Shown piece by piece: positions 1 through 8,546 of a stretch of DNA of 64,000 nucleotides. How positions within the stretch are numbered: position 1 is the first letter of the stretch; the number at the start of each line of letters is the position of its first letter. Under the pieces are notes generated by a model that worked only from the letters and a program-made list of their open reading frames with translations, had not been told where the DNA came from and made no database searches. The DNA comes from Mycobacterium paraseoulense (lineage in GTDB: Bacteria > Actinomycetota > Actinomycetes > Mycobacteriales > Mycobacteriaceae), in contig NZ_AP022619.1 of assembly GCF_010731655.1 (NCBI RefSeq), forward strand, positions 5,456,001 to 5,520,000, given 5' to 3'. The position numbers and the translations under genes are program-made.

Positions 1-1
1 C

Positions 2-1951
2 TGGCACGCCTACATCCCCAACATCGAACCCGGCCAGCGCTACGGCTACCGGGTCCACGGCCCGTACGATCCGCAGAACGGTCTGCGGTGCAACCCGAAC
101 AAGCTGCTGGTCGACCCGTATTCGAAGGCCATCGACGGCTCGTTCGAGTGGGATCAGGCCCTGTTCAGCTACAACTTCGGCGACCCCGACAGCCGCAACG
201 ACGACGACTCCGCCGCCTTCATGCCCAAGTCAGTCGTGATCAACCCCTACTTCGACTGGGGCAACGACCGGCCGCCGGACCACCAGTACGCCGACACAGT
301 CATCTACGAGGCGCACGTCAAGGGCTTGACGCAGACCCACCCCGACATCCCCGAACAGCTGCGCGGCACGTATTCGGCCGTGGCGCACCCCGTGATCATC
401 GACCACCTCAAGAGCCTGGGCGTCACCGCGGTCGAACTGATGCCGGTGCACCACTTCGCCAATGACTCCACCCTGGTGGACAAGGGCCTCTCGAATTACT
501 GGGGCTACAACACGATCGGGTTCTTCGCGCCCGACTTCAAATACTCCAGCGCCACGTCCCCGGGCGGGCAGGTGCAGGAGTTCAAGGCGATGGTGCGGGC
601 GCTGCACGACGCCGGCATCGAGGTCATCCTCGACGTCGTCTACAACCACACGGCCGAGGGCAATCACATGGGCCCGACGCTGTCGATGCGGGGTATCGAC
701 AACGCCGCCTACTACCGGCTGGTCGACGACGACAAGCGCTACTACATGGACTACACCGGCACGGGCAACAGCCTCAACGTCGGACACCCGCACGCGCTGC
801 AGCTGATCATGGACTCCCTGCGCTACTGGGTCCTCGAGATGCACGTCGACGGCTTCCGGTTCGACCTGGCCGCCACGCTGGCGCGCGAGTTCTACGACGT
901 GGACCGCCTGGCGACGTTTTTCGAACTGGTACAACAGGATCCGACCATCAGCCAGGTCAAGCTGATCGCCGAACCGTGGGACGTCGGACCGGGCGGCTAC
1001 CAGGTCGGCAACTTCCCGCCGCAATGGACGGAGTGGAACGGCAAGTACCGCGACGCCGTCCGCGACTTCTGGCGCGGCGAGCCGTCGACGCTCGACGAGT
1101 TCGCCTACCGGTTGACCGGGTCCGCCGACCTCTACGAGCACACCGCACGCCGGCCGGTGGCCTCGATCAACTTCGTCATCGCCCACGACGGGTTCACATT
1201 GCGCGACCTGGTGTCCTACAACGAGAAACACAACGAGGCCAACGGCGAGGACAACAACGACGGCGAGAGCCACAACCGCTCGTGGAATTGCGGCGCGGAG
1301 GGGCCGACCGACGACCCGGACGTCAACGCGCTGCGTGCCCGCCAGCAGCGCAACTTCCTGACCACGCTGCTGCTGTCGCAGGGTGTGCCGATGATCTGCC
1401 ACGGCGACGAGCTGGGGCGCACGCAGAACGGCAACAACAACGGCTACTGCCAGGACAACGAGCTCACCTGGATCGACTGGGCGAAGGCGGATCACGGCCT
1501 GCTGGAATTCACTCGCGTCGTCTCTGCGCTGCGGGGCGGCCACCCGGTCTTCCGCAGGCGCCGATTCTTTTCCGGCAAGCCGCTGGGCCGCCGCGGCCAG
1601 GACGGGCTGGCCGACATCGCCTGGTTCACCCCGGAGGGTACCGAGATGACCGAGGAGGACTGGGGCGCGGGATTCGCGAAGTCCGTCGCGGTGTTCCTCA
1701 ACGGGCACGGCATCCCCGACCGCGACGCGCGGGGGCAGCGGGTGCTCGACGACTCGTTCCTGATGTGCTTCAACGCCCACTACGAGCCGATCGAATTCAC
1801 TTTGCCACCAAAGGAATTCGGTGCCTCCTGGCAACTGGTGGTGTTCACCGGACCCGAAGAGGAGACGCCCGCGGAGGAGGTGCCCGGGGGAGGCATTCTG
1901 ACCGTGGACGCCCATACGGCCGTGGTGTTGCAGGCCCCCGACGGCGGCTGA
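2..1951 (+). CDS. glgX: Glycogen debranching enzyme GlgX/TreX, 5'-truncated by the window edge
   Basis: This glycoside hydrolase of family GH13 (isoamylase type) hydrolyses alpha-1,6 branches of glycogen in the cytosol. The reading frame is open from base 2, so about 649 residues are visible and roughly the first 60-70 are missing to the left. The catalytic set of the family is present: the nucleophile Asp in VDGFRFDLA (near nt 850), the acid Glu in LIAEPWD (near nt 970) and the Asp of AHDGFTL (near nt 1190). Mycobacterial TreX normally lies beside treY and treZ. Here the next gene is a diguanylate cyclase, so this may be a second, stand-alone glgX rather than the trehalose-pathway copy. The family is certain and the symbol is less so. 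Confidence 0.93.
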   Translation, partial: WHAYIPNIEPGQRYGYRVHGPYDPQNGLRCNPNKLLVDPYSKAIDGSFEWDQALFSYNFGDPDSRNDDDSAAFMPKSVVINPYFDWGNDRPPDHQYADTVIYEAHVKGLTQTHPDIPEQLRGTYSAVAHPVIIDHLKSLGVTAVELMPVHHFANDSTLVDKGLSNYWGYNTIGFFAPDFKYSSATSPGGQVQEFKAMVRALHDAGIEVILDVVYNHTAEGNHMGPTLSMRGIDNAAYYRLVDDDKRYYMDYTGTGNSLNVGHPHALQLIMDSLRYWVLEMHVDGFRFDLAATLAREFYDVDRLATFFELVQQDPTISQVKLIAEPWDVGPGGYQVGNFPPQWTEWNGKYRDAVRDFWRGEPSTLDEFAYRLTGSADLYEHTARRPVASINFVIAHDGFTLRDLVSYNEKHNEANGEDNNDGESHNRSWNCGAEGPTDDPDVNALRARQQRNFLTTLLLSQGVPMICHGDELGRTQNGNNNGYCQDNELTWIDWAKADHGLLEFTRVVSALRGGHPVFRRRRFFSGKPLGRRGQDGLADIAWFTPEGTEMTEEDWGAGFAKSVAVFLNGHGIPDRDARGQRVLDDSFLMCFNAHYEPIEFTLPPKEFGASWQLVVFTGPEEETPAEEVPGGGILTVDAHTAVVLQAPDGG

Positions 1952-2093
1952 CCCTCACCTGCGTTGCGGCGCGGCTATCGTGCACCATTGGTGACGTTTC
2001 GCCCATAGATTGGTTACCTTGTGCCCTCAGACTCGGGTCGCCCGTGCGCGCACACTGTCGGGTGCGCCGCCGTGGGGGAGGAAGGGGCAGCCG

Positions 2094-3845
2094 ATGGACA
2101 GCGCCGGCCCCGACGCGTGCCTGAAAGACGTGGCCTGGTGCAGGCGCATCGCGCTGCTGGTGTCGTTTGCCATTGCCGCAACGACCTGGGTGGGCTGGGC
2201 GGCCGGGATAGACCCGCTGACGCGGGTCTATCCGACCTGGCCGCAGATGATGCCGTGGACCGGTCTGTGGCTGGTGGCGCTCGGTGCGGCGATCCTGGCG
2301 CAGTCGGGTCACCCCCCGCGGTGGCGCGTGTGGGCCGGTCGCGGCCTGGCCGTGCTTGTGGCCGCCCTGGCCGCCATCACCCTCCTGGAGTACGCCACTC
2401 ACGGCCTGCCCGGCCTGGACCTGATGTGGTTCGGCGACGCGGTTCGCACATCGCAACAGGCGTGGCCGGGACGCCCGAGCCCGCAGACGTGCGTGTCGGT
2501 GCTGTTCCTGGCGGCGGCCGCCGGCCTGATACGGGTGGATCGGTGGACCCGCGTGGTCTGGCCCGCGTGCATGGCGGCCGGCGGGGCCATCCCCTTCGTC
2601 ACGGTCGGGGCCTACCTGTTCAACGCCTTGGCGCTGGTGGGCTACTCGCCCGGGACCGGTCAGGCGCTCATGACGGCGCTGGCCCTGTTGCTGCTGGCCG
2701 CCGCGACGACGCTGGCACGCCCCGACCGCTTTCCGGTCGCCTGGCTGCTCGCCCGGCCCGACAAGGCGTCGCTGCTGCGGTTGGCGGCCCTGCTCGCCGC
2801 GCTTCCGGTCGTCGTCGCGGTGTCGCGGCCGATCTTCACGCGGCTCGGGCTGGGCGAGCAAGCCGATTGGACCTTCTCGATCCTGCTGGGCACCCTCCTC
2901 GTCGGGGTCATCACCTTTGCGTTCATCCAGAACGAGCAACGACTGCTGATCGAGAAGGAGCTGGTCAGCAAGCAGCGCGCGGACGCCGAGGCGCGGTACC
3001 GCATCCTCGCCGACAACGCGGTGGACGTCATCGTCCACCTTCGCGGGGCCGACGTCGCATGGATCTCGCCGTCGGTGGAGGCCGCGTTCGGCGGACCACC
3101 CGAACGATGGACCGGCGCGCGATTCAGTCGCCAGATCCACCGCGACGACCGCGACGCAATCGTGGCGGCCCTGCAGCGGATCGCCGGCGGTGAATCGGTG
3201 CTGCAGCGGTTCCGGATCCGCTCCGCCGACGGCAGCTTCCGCTGGGTCGATGGCCACGGGAAGCCCTATGTCGACGCCGACGGCCGGACCGATGGTCTCA
3301 TCGCCGCGCTGCGCATCGTGGACGATCAGGTAGAGGTCGAGCAACGACTCGAACGGCTGGCCCGGTTCGACACCCTGACCGGCTTGGTCAACCGGGCCGA
3401 GGCGATCGGCCGGCTGGCCGCCGCGCTGGAGCAAGCGCAGCCGCCGGGAACGTATGTCGGCGTCTTGTTCTGCGACGTCGACCATTTCAAGGAAATCAAC
3501 GACACCTGGGGTCACGGCATCGGGGACCTCGTGTTGGCGACTCTGGCGGAGCGGGTTCGGGAGGGCGTCCGCCGCGGGGACACCGTCGGCCGGACAGGGG
3601 GCGACGAAATGCTGGTCCTGCTGCCCGGCGTGCACAGCATCGACGAGCTCACCCAGATCGCCGAGAAGATTCGCTGCCGCGCCGCCCAACCGATCCAGGT
3701 CTCCGGCAAGACGTTCTCCGCCACCCTGAGCATCGGCGCCACCCTCGCCCTTCCCGGCGACTCCGTCGACACGGTCACCGCCAGGGCGGACGCGGCCATG
3801 TACCAGGCCAAGTTCGGGGACCGGAACACCGTCGTCCGGAATTGA
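2094..3845 (+). CDS. Membrane diguanylate cyclase with PAS and GGDEF domains
   Basis: This 583-residue protein is predicted to make cyclic di-GMP from two GTP at the membrane. The first ~285 residues hold about eight hydrophobic segments (a MASE-like sensor), followed by a PAS domain at about 300-415 and a GGDEF domain to the C-terminus. The active-site loop reads GGDEM (residues 502-506) in place of GGDEF. An RxxD product-inhibition site (RRGD) lies five residues before it. There is no EAL domain, unlike the M. tuberculosis GGDEF-EAL protein Rv1354c. I chose ATG 2094 because a purine-rich GGAGGAAGG site precedes it. An upstream in-frame TTG at 2010 has no such site. Confidence 0.88.
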   Translation: MDSAGPDACLKDVAWCRRIALLVSFAIAATTWVGWAAGIDPLTRVYPTWPQMMPWTGLWLVALGAAILAQSGHPPRWRVWAGRGLAVLVAALAAITLLEYATHGLPGLDLMWFGDAVRTSQQAWPGRPSPQTCVSVLFLAAAAGLIRVDRWTRVVWPACMAAGGAIPFVTVGAYLFNALALVGYSPGTGQALMTALALLLLAAATTLARPDRFPVAWLLARPDKASLLRLAALLAALPVVVAVSRPIFTRLGLGEQADWTFSILLGTLLVGVITFAFIQNEQRLLIEKELVSKQRADAEARYRILADNAVDVIVHLRGADVAWISPSVEAAFGGPPERWTGARFSRQIHRDDRDAIVAALQRIAGGESVLQRFRIRSADGSFRWVDGHGKPYVDADGRTDGLIAALRIVDDQVEVEQRLERLARFDTLTGLVNRAEAIGRLAAALEQAQPPGTYVGVLFCDVDHFKEINDTWGHGIGDLVLATLAERVREGVRRGDTVGRTGGDEMLVLLPGVHSIDELTQIAEKIRCRAAQPIQVSGKTFSATLSIGATLALPGDSVDTVTARADAAMYQAKFGDRNTVVRN

Positions 3846-3924
3846 GCGGCCGACCTTTCGCCCCGCGATGCACGAGATCCGGTAGGTTCTTGCCGACGGC
3901 AGCTCGTTACAAGAGAGGGCAAAT

Positions 3925-4695
3925 ATGTCAAGGACAGTGGTGGTGGGCGCCTCGAGCGGGCTGGGTCGTTGTATCGGGATCGGTCTCGCCCAGCGCGGCG
4001 ACCAGGTCGCCCTGTTGGCCCGGCGCCGCGAACGCATCGAGGCGGCGGCCAAGGAGGCCGGCCGGGGCGCGATCGCCATCGAATGCGACGTCACCGACGA
4101 GGCGTCGTGCCGGTCGGCGATCGCCGCCGCCGCCGACGCCCTGGGCGGCATCGACAACATCGTCTACACCCCCGCCGTCGGGCCGCTGGTCCGCATGGTC
4201 GACACCGACGCCGCCGCGTGGCGGCGCATCTTCGACACCAACGTGATCGGCGCGGCGCTCGTAACGGCCGCGGCGGTGCCCCACCTGACGGTCTCCGCGG
4301 GCAAGGCGGTCTACCTGTCCTCCGACGCCGGCACGTTCGGGCCGCCGTGGCCGGGCCTGGGCGCCTACGGCGTCAGCAAGGCGGCCCTGGAGAGAATGGT
4401 CGACGCGTGGCGGGCCGAACACCCCGACATCGGCTTCACCACCCTCATCGTCGGCGAATGCCCGGGCGGCGAGGGGGACGCGGCGACGGGAATGAACATC
4501 GGCTGGGACATGGACCTCGCCATGAAGGCCGTCCCGCTGTGGGCCTCCCGCGGCTGCATGCCCGGCAAGCTGATGCCGGTCGAGGACCTCATCGACGTGG
4601 TGCACACCATCCTGCGGACCAACGCCGCGACCTCGATGCCGGTCGTGGTGGCCAGGGGAGCGCCCGCCAGCCCCGCCGCGTTCGCGGAGTCCTAA
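3925..4695 (+). CDS. Short-chain dehydrogenase/reductase
   Basis: This 256-residue classical SDR is a probable NAD(P)-dependent oxidoreductase with an unknown substrate. The cofactor loop GASSGLG is at residues 8-14, and the catalytic Ser (132/133), Tyr148 and Lys152 (YGVSK) are present. The ATG follows AAGAGAGGG with good spacing. The gene is monocistronic by context and converges with the aldo/keto reductase gene, with the two 3' ends overlapping by four bases. No substrate can be assigned from sequence. Confidence 0.9.
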   Translation: MSRTVVVGASSGLGRCIGIGLAQRGDQVALLARRRERIEAAAKEAGRGAIAIECDVTDEASCRSAIAAAADALGGIDNIVYTPAVGPLVRMVDTDAAAWRRIFDTNVIGAALVTAAAVPHLTVSAGKAVYLSSDAGTFGPPWPGLGAYGVSKAALERMVDAWRAEHPDIGFTTLIVGECPGGEGDAATGMNIGWDMDLAMKAVPLWASRGCMPGKLMPVEDLIDVVHTILRTNAATSMPVVVARGAPASPAAFAES

Positions 4696-5663
4696 CTCCG
4701 GCCCAGCTTCTCGCGGGCCAGGTCGGTCAGGAAGCGCCCGGCCGAGACCGGCCGGAAGGCGCGGGCCGCCCCGGTGAGTGCCTCGCGGGCGTCCGGGGGC
4801 AGTTCGATGTCGGCGGCGGCGACGTTGAATTCCAGTTGCTCGACGCTCGACGCGCCGGGGATGGCGACGACACCTGGATAACTGATCAGCCAGGCCAGCG
4901 CCACCTGAGCCGGCTTGGCGCCGACCGTGGTCGCCACGTCGCGCAGCGTCTGCAACAGCGGCTCGACCCGGCGCAGGTTCTCGGTGCCGAACAGCGAGTT
5001 CAGCGCCCGCACACCGCCGGGGCGGTTGTCGAGGCCGTATTTGCCGCCCAGCAGCCCCTGCTCGAGCGGGCTGTAGGCGATCACGATGCGGTTCTCCCTC
5101 TCTGCGAAGGGCACCAGGTCCTCCAGCGGCCCGGCGTGGGCGAGCGAGAAGTGGACCTGATTGCTGACGACCGGCCGGCCGAGCGCTGCGTCGGCCTTCT
5201 GCCAGCGCGCGAGCGAGTAGTTGGAGACGCCGACCGCGCCGATCTTGCCGCCGTCGAGCAGGTCGCGCATGCCCGGCATGATCACCGTGTCGGGGACCAG
5301 CGGGTTGGACTGGTGAATCTGGTAGAGCGGGATGCGGTCGAGGCCCAGCCGCCGCGCGCTGGCGCGCTCGCGCTGCTTGACCACTGCGGGGAACGGCGCG
5401 ACCGGCATGATCTTGCTGGCCACCGCGACGTCGGCGCGCTCGTCACCGAGCGCCTCGCCGAGGATCCGCTCGCTCTTGCCCAGCCCGTACACCTCGGCGG
5501 TGTCGAACAGCGTCACCCCCAGGGCGAGGGAGCGGCGCACGATGTCACGCGCGGCGCCCGAGGCGTAGCCCTCCCCGTAGCCCCATTCCCGTGACCCGAA
5601 CTGCCAGGTGCCCAAGCCGATCCGGCTGACCCGTCCCACTCCGTCCACGTCGAGATACTTCAT
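4692..5663 (-). CDS. Aldo/keto reductase, Rv2298-like
   Basis: This 323-residue NADPH-dependent aldo/keto reductase closely resembles M. tuberculosis Rv2298 in length and sequence as I remember it. The catalytic tetrad is visible as Asp54, Tyr59, Lys84 and His117. I chose ATG 5663, which follows an AGGTGGGG stretch and gives the 323-residue length. A GTG three codons upstream (5672) is possible but would sit inside that ribosome site. It starts 10 bases after the stop of the PknH-like sensor gene, so the lipoprotein, sensor and reductase genes may be one transcript. The substrate is unknown. Confidence 0.9.
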   Translation of the reverse strand: MKYLDVDGVGRVSRIGLGTWQFGSREWGYGEGYASGAARDIVRRSLALGVTLFDTAEVYGLGKSERILGEALGDERADVAVASKIMPVAPFPAVVKQRERASARRLGLDRIPLYQIHQSNPLVPDTVIMPGMRDLLDGGKIGAVGVSNYSLARWQKADAALGRPVVSNQVHFSLAHAGPLEDLVPFAERENRIVIAYSPLEQGLLGGKYGLDNRPGGVRALNSLFGTENLRRVEPLLQTLRDVATTVGAKPAQVALAWLISYPGVVAIPGASSVEQLEFNVAAADIELPPDAREALTGAARAFRPVSAGRFLTDLAREKLGRS

Positions 5664-5673
5664 GCGCCCCACC

Positions 5674-6678
5674 TTAGCCAGGGATCTTTCCCAGCACGTA
5701 GGTGGCGATGCCCACGCCGGCCAGCCGCGGCTGCTCGGCGTCGGTCGTGCCGCTGCAGGAGACCATCAGGTCGACGATGACGTTGGCCTTGGCGGCGATC
5801 GCGCGGGCCGAGCGGATCTGCAGGCCCCTGGGCGTCAGGTCCAACGTGGTGATGCCGTTGCCGGCATCGGCGGGCGCGCCGACCGCAAACTGGAGCCCCT
5901 CCCCGTTGGGTGGTGTCAGGGTCACGGTCAGGCCGCCACATCGACGCCATCCCGCCAGCAGCGCCGCCAGCTGCGACTGGGCCGCCGCCGGGTCACGGAA
6001 GGCCACCACCGCCTGGATGACCTGGGTCGACTTGAGGAAGCTGCGCGAGTCGCGGAACTCCGCCGCGTGGTATCCGGCCAGCCCGTCGCCGGTATAGGCG
6101 TCCGGCGTCCCGGGCGCGATGCTGCCCCAGCATTCGGGCCGGTCGATAGCCCCTCCCGCGCTGACGCCCCCCGGGTTGTCCCACGTCTGGCCGGCCTCGA
6201 GGTTCTGGTCGGTCGTGATGTTCTTCAGGGCGTCGGCGCCGGGCAGCAGCGCCGCCAGGGCGCCGGGCGCGACCGGGCCCGGGCCCGCCGGGGACGCCGC
6301 GCTCGTCGAGGTCGTCGTGGGCGCGGCGGTCCGGGTGGACGGGGCGCCGCCCAGGGTCGCCCACGCGACCAGGGCGACGACGGCGACGGCGATGAACGCA
6401 TACGACAACGCCAAGCCCGCCCGCGCACGGTCCCGACCGAGCTCGCCGGTGCGCCGGATCTGCGCCAGCCCGGCGTGCCCCAGGATCGCCCCGACCGGGG
6501 CGAACACGAACGCGAACACCAGCGACAGCGTCGCCAACACGTTGACGGGCTGCCGGTGGGGCGGTGCGGGCGGCGGCGTGAACACCGGCGGTTCCACCGG
6601 GGGCGGGGCGGGCGGGAGCCGGCCCAGCGGGTCGTACGTGTACGGGTTCTGCCAATACGAGTCCTGCGGGTCGGTCAC
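5674..6678 (-). CDS. Membrane protein with PknH-like extracellular sensor domain
   Basis: This 334-residue protein has a proline-rich cytoplasmic N-terminus (about 1-45) and two hydrophobic segments joined by a short basic loop (about 46-110, DUF4190-like). A Thr/Ser-rich linker and a ~210-residue exported domain follow. The exported part resembles the PknH extracellular sensor fold (PF14032) found in mycobacterial PknH and several lipoproteins, with paired cysteines (ECWG, RRCGG, SCSG) that could form disulfides. The GTG start is preceded by GGAGG. There is no kinase domain, so it is probably a ligand-binding or sensing membrane protein whose ligand cannot be told from sequence. Confidence 0.82.
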   Translation of the reverse strand: MTDPQDSYWQNPYTYDPLGRLPPAPPPVEPPVFTPPPAPPHRQPVNVLATLSLVFAFVFAPVGAILGHAGLAQIRRTGELGRDRARAGLALSYAFIAVAVVALVAWATLGGAPSTRTAAPTTTSTSAASPAGPGPVAPGALAALLPGADALKNITTDQNLEAGQTWDNPGGVSAGGAIDRPECWGSIAPGTPDAYTGDGLAGYHAAEFRDSRSFLKSTQVIQAVVAFRDPAAAQSQLAALLAGWRRCGGLTVTLTPPNGEGLQFAVGAPADAGNGITTLDLTPRGLQIRSARAIAAKANVIVDLMVSCSGTTDAEQPRLAGVGIATYVLGKIPG

Positions 6679-6737
6679 GCCAGCGCCTCCTTACCGGCCG
6701 CACCTGCCCGCAATGTAGCCGACGATCCGGCGATGCG

Positions 6738-7775
6738 TCACAGGCGCGGTTTGGCGACGCTGACCACATACGGCGTATCCGCCAAGGTCAGGTACACCCG
6801 ATGGGGCCCAATCGCCATGCCGGACAAGGCCGCCGATCGGGCCGCCGGCGGCAATCCCGCCCGGTAGCCGATGACGCGGATCACGGGGATCGTCCGCGTC
6901 GGGAAGCCGGTGAAGCTCGCCGTCTCGAGCACCACCACCTCGTGGTCCGTGGCGGCGTAGATTCTGGTGTCGTCGGTGCCCAGTTCGCGGATCGGCGACG
7001 GCAGCCGGGTGCTGGCCAGCACCGTCAGGCCGTCACCGCCGCGGCGCGAGTCCACGGCGTACAGCGTGCTGTCGTCGTGGCCGGCCACGTAGCTGCGCGT
7101 CACCGCGGTGCCGTCGCCCGCCGACACCGCCACATCCATGTTCAGCGAGCCGCGCTCTTCCGCGGGTGACGAAGTCCCTTGGTAGTGGCGGATTCCGGAT
7201 GGCGCGTAGACGTGGTATTCGATCTCGCGGCCGCGGTTGGCGCCGTCGATGCTGTCGGCGGGATCACCGGCGATCGGTGCGGTGGGCAACTTCCGGAAGC
7301 CGTACTGGTCCACCGGCGTCACGGACGTTCCATCCGACGACAGCGCGAGCAGCGTCCGCAATCCGGCGTCCTCGGCTAGATACGCGGGGGCGGGTCCGGC
7401 GTCGAAATCGCCGACCTGGCGCAGACTTTCGAGGTCGACCTCGGCGACGCGGCCGCGGTCGGGCTGGGGCACGAACACCATGCGATCGTCCTTCTGGCTG
7501 ATCTGCAGGTTGCGTCCGACCGCCATGGGCGCCGACAACCGCGTCGTGGCCTCGCCCGGGCGGTCACCGGCGGCCACCTCGGCCAGGCGGTGGTCTTCGG
7601 TGAGCGCGACGAGGACGTGGGAGTGATACGACCACACCGGCGCGCGCAAGGGCGCCGCGACCGACCACAGCACCACATCTGGTGCGCTTTCCAGCGACGC
7701 GCCCGGCGCGGCGCAACCGGCCGTCACGGCCAGCGCGCCGAGGATCGCCGCCTTGGCGCGGACACCCGTGCCCAT
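6738..7775 (-). CDS. Putative lipoprotein, possibly beta-propeller
   Basis: This 345-residue exported protein starts at ATG 7775, immediately after AGAAGGAGGAG. The first 22 residues form a signal peptide ending in a lipobox (VTAGC), so the mature protein is probably lipid-anchored. The rest is beta-rich with recurring short strands and surface acidic turns, as in YVTN/quinoprotein-type propellers, but I see no catalytic motif and do not recognise a named family. It lies 59 bases ahead of the sensor-domain gene and diverges from the hemerythrin gene. A GGGTA hexamer-like site (complement of 7818-7822) lies upstream without a good -35. Confidence 0.7.
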   Translation of the reverse strand: MGTGVRAKAAILGALAVTAGCAAPGASLESAPDVVLWSVAAPLRAPVWSYHSHVLVALTEDHRLAEVAAGDRPGEATTRLSAPMAVGRNLQISQKDDRMVFVPQPDRGRVAEVDLESLRQVGDFDAGPAPAYLAEDAGLRTLLALSSDGTSVTPVDQYGFRKLPTAPIAGDPADSIDGANRGREIEYHVYAPSGIRHYQGTSSPAEERGSLNMDVAVSAGDGTAVTRSYVAGHDDSTLYAVDSRRGGDGLTVLASTRLPSPIRELGTDDTRIYAATDHEVVVLETASFTGFPTRTIPVIRVIGYRAGLPPAARSAALSGMAIGPHRVYLTLADTPYVVSVAKPRL

Positions 7776-7841
7776 GCGTCTCCTCCTTCTCGGAACTTCT
7801 CGCGACCTGGTGAGAACTACCCACCGGTGGGCGGCCGTACC

Positions 7842-7866
7842 GTTTGGCGGCGGATTTCGTCGGGTA
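7842..7866 (+). promoter_or_regulatory. SigF-like promoter for hemerythrin gene
   Basis: GTTT (7842-7845), 16 bases, then GGGTA (7862-7866) matches the published mycobacterial SigF consensus GTTT-N15-17-GGGTA exactly. It ends 54 bases before the ATG. The assignment is by eye. Confidence 0.65.
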
Positions 7867-7920
7867 GCCGAAAGAAAGCGCGCAACAGCCCGCGCGCGAA
7901 CCAGAGATGGGAAGGACACC

Positions 7921-8481
7921 ATGGCTCAGAGCGCCATCACGTCGCCCACCGATGTGGTCGACTTTCTCGTCAGTCAACACCAGCAGATCAAAGCGTTGTT
8001 CGCCGAAACGCTGGCGGCGTCGGGGAAAGAACGCGAGAAGGCGTTCGTAAAACTCCGGCGACTGCTGGCCGTCCACGAAACGGCCGAAGAGGAGATCGTG
8101 CACCCGCGGGCCAAGCGGAAGCTCTCCGACGGGTCCGCGGTGGTCGACGAGCGACTGCACGAAGAGCATGAGGCCAAGACGGTCCTGCAGAAGCTGGAGA
8201 AGCTCGACGTCGACAGCGAGGAGTTCACCCGCCTGCTGACGAAACTGCGTGACGCGGTCCTCGAGCATGCCGAGCACGAGGAGCACGACGAATTCGCCAA
8301 GCTCGGGCAGGAATTGAGCGACGAGGAACTCGAACGGATGGGCCGCGCGGCCAAGCTTGCCGAGGCGATCGCGCCGACCCGCCCGCACGCCGGCGTCGAG
8401 TCGCAGGCGGCCAACCTGGCCGCCGGACCGTTCGCGGCGATGCTGGACCGGGCCCGCGACGCCATCGTCGGCAAGGGCTAG
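7921..8481 (+). CDS. Hemerythrin-like HHE-domain protein
   Basis: This 186-residue protein carries a hemerythrin HHE four-helix domain, expected to bind a non-haem di-iron centre and act in oxygen, NO or peroxide handling in the cytosol. Candidate ligands include His20, His52, Glu56, His61, His80, His83, His116, His119 and His122. The M. tuberculosis relative is Rv2633c, a hemerythrin-like protein. The start is ATG 7921 after GGGAAGGA, and longer in-frame starts run into the promoter. A SigF-like promoter lies upstream and a hairpin follows the stop codon. Confidence 0.88.
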   Translation: MAQSAITSPTDVVDFLVSQHQQIKALFAETLAASGKEREKAFVKLRRLLAVHETAEEEIVHPRAKRKLSDGSAVVDERLHEEHEAKTVLQKLEKLDVDSEEFTRLLTKLRDAVLEHAEHEEHDEFAKLGQELSDEELERMGRAAKLAEAIAPTRPHAGVESQAANLAAGPFAAMLDRARDAIVGKG

Positions 8482-8490
8482 GAACCCTCA

Positions 8491-8525
8491 CGGGGTGCCT
8501 CGCTCGAGCAGAGCGGGACACCCCG
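8491..8525 (+). terminator. Hairpin after hemerythrin gene
   Basis: CGGGGTG (8491-8497) pairs with CACCCCG (8519-8525), and inside it CGCTC pairs with GAGCG. The hairpin lies 10 bases after the hemerythrin stop and 22 before the UdgX start. There is no T-tract, as is common in mycobacteria, so read-through into udgX is possible. Confidence 0.5.
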
Positions 8526-8546
8526 CCCCGGCTCTGGGCGAACACC

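Noticed and set aside
230-1915. Long open frame antisense to the debranching enzyme gene
   Set aside because: It is a GC-bias mirror of a well-conserved gene, has no family motif and Val/Arg/Gly-rich composition. Similar mirrors opposite the FAD/Fe-S gene (10051-12603) and the nuo genes were rejected for the same reason.
1845-4160. 771-codon minus-strand open frame across the debranching enzyme, diguanylate cyclase and SDR genes
   Set aside because: It runs antisense to three genes with clear domain motifs and has low-complexity Gln/Arg/Gly content, so it is not coding.
7776-7841. SigF promoter for the lipoprotein gene on the minus strand
   Set aside because: GGGTA (complement of 7818-7822) lacks a -35 beyond a GGTA, two of four bases.
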